Origin: CAZVYJ01 sp964631565
GTDB lineage: Bacteria > Planctomycetota > Phycisphaerae > SM23-33
Reading direction: 5' to 3'
DNA: 27,384 bases
Assembly (NCBI GenBank): GCA_964631565.1
Contig: CAZVYJ010000039.1
Span: 1-27,384 of the forward strand
The notes under the pieces were generated by a model. The model searched no databases. It saw nothing but the letters and a program-made list of their open reading frames with translations, and was not told where the DNA came from. A program made the translations under genes and the position numbers. Below are positions 16,810 to 24,059 of this stretch, in pieces. Each line of letters starts with the position of its first letter. Position 1 is the stretch's first letter.

Positions 16810-16930
16810 CAAATCAATCTTGTTCGCCGATGAGGGGTTTTTTTCAATACTGCATCGAGCTTGTAATTTTCCCCCTGCAATCGGCTTGTCTTGATAGTAC
16901 CATTCGCAAAACGCATTTAAGGGCAGTGAC

Positions 16931-18649
16931 ATGACCTCTAAAAAACAGGACGGACAAAACAGCACAGGCAAGTCATACATTGGCTGCACCGGCGCCAGGA
17001 TATTCCACGAGATGCTCCTGGAGCAGGGGGTCGAAACCATGTTCGGTTTTCCGGGCGGAATGGTTTTGCCGATTTTTGACGTACTTTACAGTTCGCCCAT
17101 AAAATTCGTGCTTACGCGCCACGAACAGGGCGCGGCACACATGGCCGACGGTTACGCCCGCAGCACGGGCAGGACGGGCGTTGTAATCGCTACAAGCGGC
17201 CCGGGCGCGACAAACCTGGTGACCGGGCTTGCGACCGCGTATATGGACTCGATTCCGGTGGTAGCGTTTACCGGACAGGTTCGCAGCACGCTTATCGGCA
17301 ATGACGCCTTCCAGGAAGCCGACATGACGGGCATAACCCGGCCGGTCACCAAGCACAACATGCTGGTCAAGCGGGTTGAGGATCTCGGCAGAGCGATCCG
17401 TGAGGCTTTTCATATCGCCGGCACGGGCAGGCCGGGACCGGTGCTTGTGGATATAGCGGTGGACGCCACCACAAACGCGCTTAAGCAGGAACCCGACCTG
17501 GAAATGAGGCTGCCGGGCTACAAGCCCCGTATTACGGGTCATATTCGCCAGATAAAGACGGCAGCCGACGCAATTAACGCCTCGCAGCGCCCGGTGCTTT
17601 ACATCGGCGGCGGCGTGATTATTTCGGGCGCGTCAACGGAACTGCGGGCCGTCGCCGAAAAAGGCAAAATACCCGTTACGACGACGCTGCTGGGCCTCGG
17701 CGCATTCGATGAAACAAGCCCGCTGGCCATGCAGATGCTCGGCATGCATGGCTCGGCCACCGCGAACTACGCCGTCCAGGAGTGCGACTGCCTCATCGCT
17801 GTCGGCGCGCGTTTTGACGACCGTGTTACCGGCAATCTGGCGACTTTCGCTCCACACGCGAAGATCATACACATGGACATCGACCCGGCCTCGATTTCGA
17901 AAAACGTCCAGGTCGATATCCCCGTCGTCGGCGACGCGAAGGACATTCTCGCCAAGCTGCTGGAATATATCGAATCAAAGGACCGCTCGCCGTGGCTGGC
18001 GAAAATCGCCGAGTGGAAGGCGAAGTATCCTCTCAAGTATGAGACCGACGGCCACATCAAGCCGCAGGAAGTCTGCGAGCTTGTCGGGAAGATGACGAAT
18101 CACGATGCGATAATCGCCACGGGCGTCGGCCAGCACCAGATGTGGGCCGCTCAGTTCTGCGGCTGGCGGAAACCTCGCCAGATTGTCACGTCCGGCGGGC
18201 TTGGCACGATGGGCTTCGGCTGTCCGGCGGCCATTGGCGCGCAGTTCGGCAATCCCGGCGCGACCGTAATCGACATTGACGGCGACGGCAGCTTCACCAT
18301 GACGATGGTGGAGGTCATAACAGCCGCCCAGTACAATATGCCGGTCAAGTTTGTGGTTCTCGACAACGGCTACCTCGGAATGGTCCGCCAGTGGCAGGAA
18401 ATGTTCTACGGGCGGCGATACTCGGCCGTGAATCATCCCTGCCCGGACTTCGCCGTGGTTGCAGAAGGTTACGGAGCCAAGGGCATGAGAATTTCCGACC
18501 GCAGCGAACTTGCCGACGGCATAAGAGAGATGCTCAAACACGAAGGCCCGGTTGTGCTCGCGGTTGAAGTCGAACCTGAGGAAAACGTCTATCCGATGGT
18601 TGCGACCGGCAAAGGCCTGCATGAAATGGAACTCGGCAAGCTCGCGTAG
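16931..18649 (+). CDS. ilvB: Acetolactate synthase large (catalytic) subunit
   Basis: A 572-residue thiamine-diphosphate enzyme, the first common step of valine, leucine and isoleucine synthesis (2-acetolactate from two pyruvates, or acetohydroxybutyrate). Seen: FGFPGGMVLPIFD (38-50), catalytic Glu65 in LTRHEQGAAHMADGYAR, SGPGATNLVTG, GQVRSTLIGNDAFQEAD, the FAD-region RFDDRVTGN, and the ThDP motif GDGSF (451-455) ending at LDNGYLGMVRQWQE (Asp478-Asn479). The usual Asn-Asn is Asp-Asn; the metal-binding second Asn is kept, so activity is expected. About 17 extra N-terminal residues precede the fold. AAGGG lies 7 nt ahead of the ATG. Co-transcribed with ilvN 21 nt downstream. Regulation is probably through the structured leader. 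Confidence 0.96.
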   Translation: MTSKKQDGQNSTGKSYIGCTGARIFHEMLLEQGVETMFGFPGGMVLPIFDVLYSSPIKFVLTRHEQGAAHMADGYARSTGRTGVVIATSGPGATNLVTGLATAYMDSIPVVAFTGQVRSTLIGNDAFQEADMTGITRPVTKHNMLVKRVEDLGRAIREAFHIAGTGRPGPVLVDIAVDATTNALKQEPDLEMRLPGYKPRITGHIRQIKTAADAINASQRPVLYIGGGVIISGASTELRAVAEKGKIPVTTTLLGLGAFDETSPLAMQMLGMHGSATANYAVQECDCLIAVGARFDDRVTGNLATFAPHAKIIHMDIDPASISKNVQVDIPVVGDAKDILAKLLEYIESKDRSPWLAKIAEWKAKYPLKYETDGHIKPQEVCELVGKMTNHDAIIATGVGQHQMWAAQFCGWRKPRQIVTSGGLGTMGFGCPAAIGAQFGNPGATVIDIDGDGSFTMTMVEVITAAQYNMPVKFVVLDNGYLGMVRQWQEMFYGRRYSAVNHPCPDFAVVAEGYGAKGMRISDRSELADGIREMLKHEGPVVLAVEVEPEENVYPMVATGKGLHEMELGKLA

Positions 18650-18670
18650 CTTGACGAAGTGGAGAATAAA

Positions 18671-19183
18671 ATGAGACACATAATCACCGCGCTCGTTCAG
18701 AATGAACCGGGCGTCCTGGCGCATGTCGCCGGAATGTTTGCAGCGCGTGGCTTCAATATCGATTCGCTGGTTGTCGGCCGGACGGAAGAACCCGGCCAGT
18801 CCAGAATGACAATTGTCGTCGTCGGCGACGATCGCGTACTGGAGCAGGTCCGCAAGCAGCTCGGAAAAATCGTGACAGTCGTTCGCGTACGCGACTTCCT
18901 TGATGTCGATTACATCGAGCGAGACCTGATGATTGTTCGCGTTCACGTGCCGGCCGAGAAAAGACCCGAAGTCGTCGAGTTGGTCAACCTCTTCCGCGGG
19001 CGCGTTGTGGATGTGGCCCGCACGAGCATGCTCATCGAGCTTTCAGGCCCAGAGGCCAAGATAGAAGCCTTTGTGGACCTCGTCCGCCCGTACGGCATAC
19101 GCGAGCTTGCCCGCACCGGCGTCATAGCGATGGCCCGCGGCGCCAGCCAGCAGCGAAAGAAAAACGAAGAAGACGAAGAATAG
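18671..19183 (+). CDS. ilvN: Acetolactate synthase small (regulatory) subunit
   Basis: A 170-residue regulatory subunit that activates IlvB and confers feedback inhibition by valine. The N-terminal ACT domain is clear (HIITALVQNEPGVLAHVAG, then MFAARGFNIDSLVVG, about 3-77), followed by the acetolactate-synthase small-subunit C-terminal domain (VHVPAEKRPEVVELVNLF to RPYGIRELARTGVIAMARG, about 83-155). A charged tail (QQRKKNEEDEE) ends it. ATG 18671 is chosen because GGAG (18661-18664) is 6 nt ahead; an in-frame GTG at 18659 overlaps that site. It lies 21 nt after ilvB, and is followed by an intrinsic terminator. Confidence 0.95.
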   Translation: MRHIITALVQNEPGVLAHVAGMFAARGFNIDSLVVGRTEEPGQSRMTIVVVGDDRVLEQVRKQLGKIVTVVRVRDFLDVDYIERDLMIVRVHVPAEKRPEVVELVNLFRGRVVDVARTSMLIELSGPEAKIEAFVDLVRPYGIRELARTGVIAMARGASQQRKKNEEDEE

Positions 19184-19203
19184 GACGTTTACAAACAATT
19201 GCG

Positions 19204-19249
19204 AGCTGAAACCGGGTAAGTCCGAAACGTACCCGGTGTCGGCTTTTTT
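19204..19249 (+). terminator. ilvBN operon terminator
   Basis: ACCGGGTA (19211-19218) pairs perfectly with TACCCGGT (19230-19237). The stem can be lengthened by AGCTGA (19204-19209) with TCGGCT (19239-19244) across one mismatch, and runs into six T residues. It is 20 nt past the ilvN stop. Its 3' arm is also part of a palindrome with the tRNA-Thr 3' end. Confidence 0.85.
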
Positions 19250-19262
19250 ATGCGCATGAAAA

Positions 19263-19334
19263 AGCCGACCGTGGGACTCGAACCCACAACCTCAGCTTTA
19301 CGAAAGCTGTGCTCTACCATTGAGCTAGGTCGGC
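19263..19334 (-). tRNA. tRNA-Thr (anticodon CGT)
   Basis: On the minus strand a complete cloverleaf is readable: acceptor GCCGACC/GGTCGGC (19334-19328 with 19270-19264), D arm TAGCTCAATGGTAGAGCA, anticodon stem CAGCT/AGCTG around loop TTCGTAA (anticodon CGT, reads ACG), short variable loop, and T arm GTGGGTTCGAGTCCCAC. The discriminator base is T. CCA is not encoded; the 3' trailer is TTTTTC. No second tRNA follows. The 3' end lies only 14 nt from the ilvBN T-tract on the opposite strand. Confidence 0.97.
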
Positions 19335-19364
19335 AACAAAATTGCGTCTATTCTGTTTTCTGTG

Positions 19365-19461
19365 CTTCCGCCTTCGTCCCTGGGGGGCTTCGGCGGGATT
19401 CTCGCATCCCATCGGGTTTGCCTCGCCGGCTCCGCCGCTCCGCAAACCCGTGGGCTGCGGA
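19365..19461. repeat. Hairpin-rich GC element between tRNA and tRNA fragment
   Basis: A GC-rich run with nested inverted repeats: GGGAT/ATCCC (19395-19399, 19406-19410), CGGGTTTGC/GCAAACCCG (19413-19421, 19442-19450), and TCCGCA/TGCGGA (19439-19444, 19456-19461). Such a density of overlapping palindromes is typical of REP/MITE-like intergenic elements. It encodes nothing recognisable. Confidence 0.55.
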
Positions 19462-19462
19462 A

Positions 19463-19483
19463 CTACCATTGAGCCGGGTCGGC
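19463..19483 (-). pseudogene. Remnant of a tRNA-Thr 5' half
   Basis: On the minus strand these 21 nt match the first 21 nt of the intact tRNA-Thr (acceptor 5' strand and D-arm start) at 19 positions, the differences being CG instead of TA after the acceptor strand. The sequence then turns into the hairpin-rich element; no anticodon or T arm follows, so it is a broken copy. Confidence 0.75.
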
Positions 19484-19529
19484 GAATGCGACAGAATCCG
19501 CTTTCAGCAGTGGGCGGACATGATAAATA

Positions 19530-20414
19530 TCATCGGAACGCTACGGCAAGTCCTTTTCTTGTTGCCGGACCAGAAAGATCCGGCCTGATGAAGGTGGCCG
19601 GGTTGACATCCAGCCCCTTTTGGGAATTGTAGGAGATAACACTGGTGCCGGTGGCCGGCCAGGATGAACTTATCCACGGCGAGACGTACGTGGCGACGAA
19701 ATTCACCTTTGTCGTGCTGAAATGGGCGTTTCCGCCTCTGTCCGTGACCTGTATCTGATAAAGCTTGCTGTAAGCGACGCGTTTTTTGGCGCCGTCATTT
19801 TCGTCCGGCACATCGAAACCGTCCAGCCCGGCCGACGGGCCCTTTCCACCGTCAACGTTGCTGAGAATGGTCGTACCGACGGCAAGCAGGCCGCCGTCGC
19901 TCTTGTTGTAGAAATTCACAATGCCGTTCTTGCAGTGCGACAGCGCCTTTGTCAGGTCGTAACCCCTGGAGATGCTGGCTGACAGCAGAATCAGCCCGTC
20001 CACCTGCCTGCCTTCGGGCAGTCCCTCGGCTGCGAACACCGCCACACCGCCGCCGCCGCTGTGTCCCACGATAAATACGGGCCTGCCGGGATACTCATCC
20101 TGGTATTTGACGATCATGTCCGAGATGCCCTGGCCGGCGATACGGTTGCCGAGGAAGTCCACCTGGTTGATCGCCATTCCGATGACCGGTATGGGCCTGC
20201 CCCAGTTGTGAATCGGCATAGCCTGGTAAACGCCGGCTGAAATAAGACCGCGGCGGATATTATGATTGGCTTCGCTCTCGCCTTCGATGCCGGGCAGGAT
20301 AATGACCAGGCCGCGCTCAAGGCGTTCTTCAGTCATGTACTTGGCGTTTTCGCCGTTACATCCGACCGCCGATAAGCCGGCCAGAACCACCGCCGTCAGC
20401 AAAAGATATTTCAT
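19530..20414 (-). CDS. Lipoprotein alpha/beta hydrolase
   Basis: A 294-residue alpha/beta-hydrolase-like protein with a lipoprotein signal peptide (MKYLLLTAVVLAGLSAVGC, lipobox Cys19), so likely anchored outside the cytoplasm. The nucleophile elbow is GHSGGG (117-122, Ser119); Asp173 (NKSDGG) and a His in GGNAHFST (about 232) would complete a catalytic triad. The LVIILPGIEGES strand near 36-47 carries the oxyanion region. The family is uncharacterised; lipase or esterase are plausible. The tail of about 60 residues after the triad histidine ends without a known motif. ATG 20414 has AAAGG 9 nt upstream. Single gene, convergent with the tRNA-proximal region. Confidence 0.78.
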   Translation of the reverse strand: MKYLLLTAVVLAGLSAVGCNGENAKYMTEERLERGLVIILPGIEGESEANHNIRRGLISAGVYQAMPIHNWGRPIPVIGMAINQVDFLGNRIAGQGISDMIVKYQDEYPGRPVFIVGHSGGGGVAVFAAEGLPEGRQVDGLILLSASISRGYDLTKALSHCKNGIVNFYNKSDGGLLAVGTTILSNVDGGKGPSAGLDGFDVPDENDGAKKRVAYSKLYQIQVTDRGGNAHFSTTKVNFVATYVSPWISSSWPATGTSVISYNSQKGLDVNPATFIRPDLSGPATRKGLAVAFR

Positions 20415-20715
20415 GATTTTCAGCCTTTTCCTTGCAGCAACAACGAAGCGTAAAACCTTAACTGTAATTATCGACCGGACCGAATAATCTTAACGACCTG
20501 AAACCGGATTATTTTGTAGAACAATCCCCCGGCAGGCTACTAAAGTTGCCTGTGAAATTCAGGGGTTTGGGCCTGGTTTTTATCGGTCACGAAATCCGGC
20601 AGATTTTACCTGCCGTCGAGGAAAAATTATATTGAAATAAATGCCCTTTGGTGACGAATATGATTCTAGTAGGTTTTGTGTTTTCCGGTTTGTCTTTGAG
20701 GCGAGGTTTAAGGCC
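20415..20715. other. Divergent intergenic region
   Basis: Gap between the lipoprotein hydrolase (minus) and the acidic DUF2007-like protein (plus). No gene is visible. A CGGCAG/CTGCCG hairpin (20597-20602, 20610-20615) lies in the middle. TTGAAA at 20632-20637 with GAATAT 18 nt later is a possible weak promoter for the downstream gene. Confidence 0.45.
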
Positions 20716-21120
20716 ATGGCAAGTAAGAAAAAAGGCTCGAAAAAACAGGGTGACGGGGACAACGCAAATATGGTTCCGGTAGTGTTCGCCCGTAACGAGG
20801 AAGAAGCGCTGGAGTATCAGGAGCTTCTCGGCGACCATGACATTCCTTCGACATTTACCATGTCCAACATAACTAATGCGGATGCAGAAGATGCGGAGGA
20901 GGAAGACCTTCGCAGCCGGATGTCGCGGGGCATCCCTGTTATGGTACCCGAAGCGATGCTGGACGAAGCCAGCGAAATTATCGCCGACCGCGAAGATACA
21001 GAGGAATTCGCGCTTGACGATGAGGACTTCGAAGACGAAGACGATGATTACGAGTATGACGAGGGCTTCGACGGCACGCTGGATGACGTGCTTGACGATG
21101 ACGAAGACGACGACCTGTAA
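20716..21120 (+). CDS. DUF2007-like protein with acidic tail
   Basis: A 134-residue protein. Residues 19-92 resemble DUF2007 (putative prokaryotic signal-transducing protein, a PII-like small fold): VPVVFARNEEEALEYQELLGDHDIP, then GIPVMVPEAMLDEASEII. The N-terminal 15 residues are Lys-rich, and residues 93-134 are almost entirely Asp/Glu (DDEDFEDEDDDYEYDEGFDG), giving a strongly acidic tail that could bind metal, a basic partner or ribosomal proteins (inference). ATG 20716 is preceded by GAGG at 9 nt; an in-frame ATG at 20641 would add 25 residues with no family match. Function unknown. Confidence 0.72.
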   Translation: MASKKKGSKKQGDGDNANMVPVVFARNEEEALEYQELLGDHDIPSTFTMSNITNADAEDAEEEDLRSRMSRGIPVMVPEAMLDEASEIIADREDTEEFALDDEDFEDEDDDYEYDEGFDGTLDDVLDDDEDDDL

Positions 21121-21238
21121 TGGTCCCGGGGTGATTTGGTCAGTTGACAGTTCGTGGGCGTCTGCGATTGGCTTATGCTGAGAGCCGACCCGGTCGATAA
21201 ACTATTAGACTCAGCAGGCAATGCCTGGAGAACGCGTT

Positions 21239-21664
21239 ATGACCGACGAAGCCAGAAATATGGAAGGAGCCGGCCAGACCCCGCTGCCCGAAGATGAAAG
21301 GCGGGAGGTATCTGACCGCCGCGAAATTCAGCGGCGAAATGTGGTCGATCGCCGCACAGGCCTGGCCCGCCGCAAATCCGGCGACCACGGCAAGGGGCCG
21401 GAACGTCGCAAGCTGAAAGACCGGCGAACCGTCAAGGAACGCCGCAGCGAACTCGAAAGGCGCAGAGGCCCCGGCCGCAGACGCAGCGACGAACGCCGCG
21501 CCGCCGAAGAAGGCGAAATGACCGACGAGCAGTTTGAGCTGATAATGGCCATTAACGAGTATAAAAAGATCAATAAACGCCCGTTTCCGACGTGGACCGA
21601 GGTCCTGGATGTTATGCGGGCTTTAGGCTATAGAAAAGTGGCAGAACCCGAAGATATACGCTGA
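21239..21664 (+). CDS. Arg-rich DRR/ERR-repeat protein
   Basis: A 141-residue protein I do not recognise. Residues about 21-88 are a low-complexity, highly charged run with irregular DRR/ERR spacing of 7-10 residues (SDRREIQRR, VDRRTGLARR, GPERRKLKDRR, KERRSELERRRG, GRRRSDERR). Residues 94-135 are a small folded domain (EMTDEQFELIMAINEYKKINKRPFPTWTEVLDVMRALGYRKV). The repeat resembles the basic spacers seen near PilZ domains and could bind nucleic acid or an acidic protein; the acidic protein just upstream is an obvious but untested partner. ATG 21239 is supported by GGAG (21227-21230) 8 nt upstream, better than ATG 21221. A hairpin (21664-21684) begins on the last base of the stop codon, with no T-run. 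Confidence 0.7.
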   Translation: MTDEARNMEGAGQTPLPEDERREVSDRREIQRRNVVDRRTGLARRKSGDHGKGPERRKLKDRRTVKERRSELERRRGPGRRRSDERRAAEEGEMTDEQFELIMAINEYKKINKRPFPTWTEVLDVMRALGYRKVAEPEDIR

Positions 21665-21687
21665 GCAGCCCCTACGGGGCTGCTGGA

Positions 21688-21780
21688 GCAGGAGAAAGTA
21701 GAGAGTAGAAACTGCGTTTTTAGCCAATAAAATTGGACAAAAACCGTGCTCTCCTGCGGTCTACTTTCTCCTTTCTACTC
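21688..21780. repeat. MITE-like palindromic element
   Basis: Perfect 12-bp inverted arms GGAGAAAGTAGA (21691-21702) and TCTACTTTCTCC (21760-21771) flank a region with a second nested inverted repeat, GTTTTT/AAAAAC with CCAAT/ATTGG at the centre. GCAGGAG (21688-21694) and CTCCTGC (21751-21757) form an alternative pairing. Pieces such as GTAGA/TCTAC recur. There is no ORF and no U-tract on either strand, so a terminator is unlikely; a non-autonomous mobile element is the main guess. Confidence 0.55.
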
Positions 21781-21844
21781 TAAAAATAATATTCACACGC
21801 GATTGTATATAACCTAGAATATTACAGAGACTTTAGGCAGACCC

Positions 21845-22489
21845 GTGATGATAGGCAGCGAACACATCGGGACGTATCTGCAGGTAGCCACGCTCGTGGT
21901 GCCGGTGGCGCTGTATTTTCTCATTCTGGGCCTGCTTAACAGCCGCCGCCACCCCCAGCTTCTGAGCAGCAGGCAGGACTTCGCGCTGCTGACCGGCGCT
22001 ATGGGGCTGATGGCCGTCATGGGCATAGTAACCTATTTCGGCACATCGTTCCCGGTGACCCTGGCGGCGATTGCCGGCATTCTGGGCCTGCTTGTGATAT
22101 TACGGCCGAATCGCCCCGGCTGGGTCATTTACAACATAACCGCCGGCGAGGCTCGCGATATAATCCGCCGGACACTTGAACAGATGGGCCATACCCTCGT
22201 CGAGGAGCCGTACGGTTTCAGGATTCGCGGCGCGACCGACAAAATCGTCATCAACAGCTTCCCGGTGCTGAAAAACGTCACGGTCCGGCTCCGCGAATGC
22301 CGCAGCGGGCTGGCCGAGGGTATGAGCCCGACCATGGGGCAGGCACTGGGGCGAATTGATGCCGAAACAAGCCCGATGGCCGCGTCAATGCTGCTTGTCG
22401 CGACGGCCATGATTATCGCCCCGATGGCCCTGGCGGTGCAGCAGGCGCCGGAAATCGTCCGTCTGCTGACGGACCTGCTGAACTATTAG
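21845..22489 (+). CDS. Membrane protein with soluble middle domain, unknown
   Basis: A 214-residue protein I do not recognise. Three membrane helices at the N-terminus (about 10-30, 47-66, 68-86), a soluble middle part (about 95-175, with GEARDIIRRTLEQMGHTL and EPYGFRIRGATDKIVINSF, an alpha-beta pattern), and a final membrane helix (about 183-205). Start: GTG 21845 (7 nt from AGG) and ATG 21848 are one codon apart and cannot be separated. It lies 180 nt after the DRR-repeat gene, the gap being filled by the palindromic element, and 93 nt before rpmE. Confidence 0.65.
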   Translation: MMIGSEHIGTYLQVATLVVPVALYFLILGLLNSRRHPQLLSSRQDFALLTGAMGLMAVMGIVTYFGTSFPVTLAAIAGILGLLVILRPNRPGWVIYNITAGEARDIIRRTLEQMGHTLVEEPYGFRIRGATDKIVINSFPVLKNVTVRLRECRSGLAEGMSPTMGQALGRIDAETSPMAASMLLVATAMIIAPMALAVQQAPEIVRLLTDLLNY

Positions 22490-22582
22490 CCTCCGGCCGG
22501 CCGCGAAATTCCCCTTGCCACGGGGCATTCCTCTGGTAAACTAACCAACCCTTGATTTTGAGGTATTTAAGGTAACACGGAA

Positions 22583-22804
22583 ATGAAAGCTGACATACAT
22601 CCGGAATATAAAGAAGTTAACGTTCGCTGTGCGTGCGGCAACACGTTCAAGACCCGCTCCACGATGGGCGAAGACATTGTGATCGATATTTGCAGCTCGT
22701 GCCATCCGTTCTGCACCGGCAAACAGAAGTTCATCGATACCGCCGGTCGCGTCGAGAAGTTCCAGCGCAAGTTCGGCGGCGATTACTTCAAAAAGAAAAA
22801 GTAG
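22583..22804 (+). CDS. rpmE: 50S ribosomal protein L31
   Basis: A 73-residue ribosomal protein L31 of the zinc-binding (C+) type: Cys16 and Cys18 (CAC) with Cys37 and Cys40 (CSSC). MKADIHPEYKEV, then a C-terminal basic tail ending GDYFKKKK are characteristic. It sits in the large-subunit central protuberance and bridges to the small subunit. The zinc form implies zinc-replete conditions; no zinc-free paralogue is in the window. Neighbour prfA follows, a widespread bacterial pair (established). A terminator separates it from prfA. Confidence 0.95.
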   Translation: MKADIHPEYKEVNVRCACGNTFKTRSTMGEDIVIDICSSCHPFCTGKQKFIDTAGRVEKFQRKFGGDYFKKKK

Positions 22805-22820
22805 CTGCTTCAGACAGCAT

Positions 22821-22861
22821 AACGCCGGCTGTGTCTGTACATCGGACAGGTCGGCGTTTTT
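22821..22861 (+). terminator. rpmE terminator
   Basis: AACGCCG (22821-22827) pairs with CGGCGTT (22852-22858), with an inner GTCTG/GACAG-type stem, and the 3' arm runs into five T residues. It lies between rpmE and prfA, so transcription may be partly stopped here and prfA may use read-through or its own promoter. Confidence 0.78.
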
Positions 22862-22898
22862 CTGTACTCACTGAACGAACGGCAAAAGGTAAGCAGCC

Positions 22899-24005
22899 AT
22901 GGCATCCCAACATCAGACATTGATAGAAAAGCTGGAGGAGCTGAACCGCCGGTATTCGGAAATCGACGAACAGATGAACGACCCGGCCGTTGCCGGCAAC
23001 AGCGTGAAGATAGTCGCCCTGGCCAAAGATCGCGCGCAGCTGAGCCGCATCGTCGAGCCGTACCGCATCTACAAAAAACTCAGCACCGCCTGCGAAGACG
23101 CCCGCGCCATAGCCGACGACCCCGCCAGCGACGCCGAAATGAAAGCCCTCGCCGCCGCGGAAGTAGAGCAGCTCAAGCCGCAGGTCGAGGCTGCACTGGA
23201 AAACGTCAAGGGTCTGCTCGTCATGAGCGACGACCGGGCCATCGGCTCGGTCATGCTGGAAATACGGGCCGGCACGGGCGGCGACGAGGCTGCTCTGTTC
23301 GCCGGCGACCTGCTGGACATGTACCGCCACTACGCCGAAAGAAAGGGCTGGAAGTTCGAGATACTTTCAGGCAGCCCGACCGAGCTTGGCGGTTTCCGCG
23401 AAGTCGTCGTCAACGTGACCGGCGAGGACGTCTGGAGCCGCCTTGGCTACGAAGGCGGCGGACATCGCGTTCAGCGCGTGCCGAAAACCGAGGCGTCGGG
23501 CCGCATTCATACCTCCGCCGCCACCGTGGCCGTCCTGCCCGAACCGGAAGATATCGAAGTCGACATCAACTGGGAAAAGGACGTCATCGAGCACACCAGC
23601 CGGGCCGGCGGGCCGGGCGGGCAGAACGTCAACAAGGTCGAATCTGCTGTAAAACTTGAGCACATCGCCACCGGCATCACCGTTTCCATGCGTGACGACA
23701 AAAGCCAGCACAAGAACCGCGCCAAGGCCCGACGAATCATGGCCGTCCGCGTTTACGAGCACTTTCGCAATCAGCAGATGGCCGCCGAGGCAGCCGCGAG
23801 AAAATCCATGATCGGCTCCGGCGACCGCTCGCAGCGTATCCGCACATACAACTTTCCGCAGAACCGCTGCACCGACCACCGCCTCAAGGGCGAAGGCCAG
23901 GAAGGGGCCAACTACAATCTTGACCGGATTCTTTCCGGCGACATGGACCCGCTCATCGAGGCCCTCATCGCTCACGACAAGGCCCAGCGGCTGGCGAACC
24001 TGTAA
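22899..24005 (+). CDS. prfA: Peptide chain release factor 1
   Basis: A 368-residue class I release factor. It recognises UAA/UAG and triggers peptidyl-tRNA hydrolysis. Seen: an N-terminal helical domain (1-105), GTGGDEA (126-131), the stop-codon reading loop RVPKTEASGRIHTSAATVAV (about 193-212), where the tripeptide is PKT rather than E. coli PAT, and the catalytic GGQ motif at 240-242 in RAGGPGGQNVNKVESAV. The PxT pattern together with no SPF tripeptide identifies RF1 and not RF2. The start MASQHQ is preceded by AAAAGG. No prmC methyltransferase gene follows immediately, unlike in many genomes. No unusual features otherwise. Confidence 0.96.
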   Translation: MASQHQTLIEKLEELNRRYSEIDEQMNDPAVAGNSVKIVALAKDRAQLSRIVEPYRIYKKLSTACEDARAIADDPASDAEMKALAAAEVEQLKPQVEAALENVKGLLVMSDDRAIGSVMLEIRAGTGGDEAALFAGDLLDMYRHYAERKGWKFEILSGSPTELGGFREVVVNVTGEDVWSRLGYEGGGHRVQRVPKTEASGRIHTSAATVAVLPEPEDIEVDINWEKDVIEHTSRAGGPGGQNVNKVESAVKLEHIATGITVSMRDDKSQHKNRAKARRIMAVRVYEHFRNQQMAAEAAARKSMIGSGDRSQRIRTYNFPQNRCTDHRLKGEGQEGANYNLDRILSGDMDPLIEALIAHDKAQRLANL

Positions 24006-24045
24006 GACACTCTTAATGGCCTTGTCTTAAAGAAGTTAAGTGGCA

Positions 24046-24059
24046 CAAAACATGTTTTG
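24046..24059. repeat. Perfect 14-bp palindrome in the prfA-24209 gap
   Basis: CAAAACATGTTTTG is a perfect 14-bp palindrome about 45 nt after the prfA stop. There is no U-tract, so it reads more like a dimeric-regulator binding site or a weak hairpin than a terminator. Confidence 0.5.

Noticed and set aside
16686..16930. T-box or known amino-acid riboswitch in the ilvB leader
   Set aside because: Looked for the T-box sequence and a specifier-loop arrangement and found neither; the fold is different.
17975..18946. Minus-strand open frame (323 codons) antisense to ilvB and ilvN
   Set aside because: Runs across two recognised genes on the other strand and their junction; no known motif.
21144..21179. 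TTGACA followed by TATGCT as a promoter for the DRR-repeat gene
   Set aside because: Spacer of 24 nt is too long for a sigma-70-type promoter and no better -10 lies at 16-18 nt.
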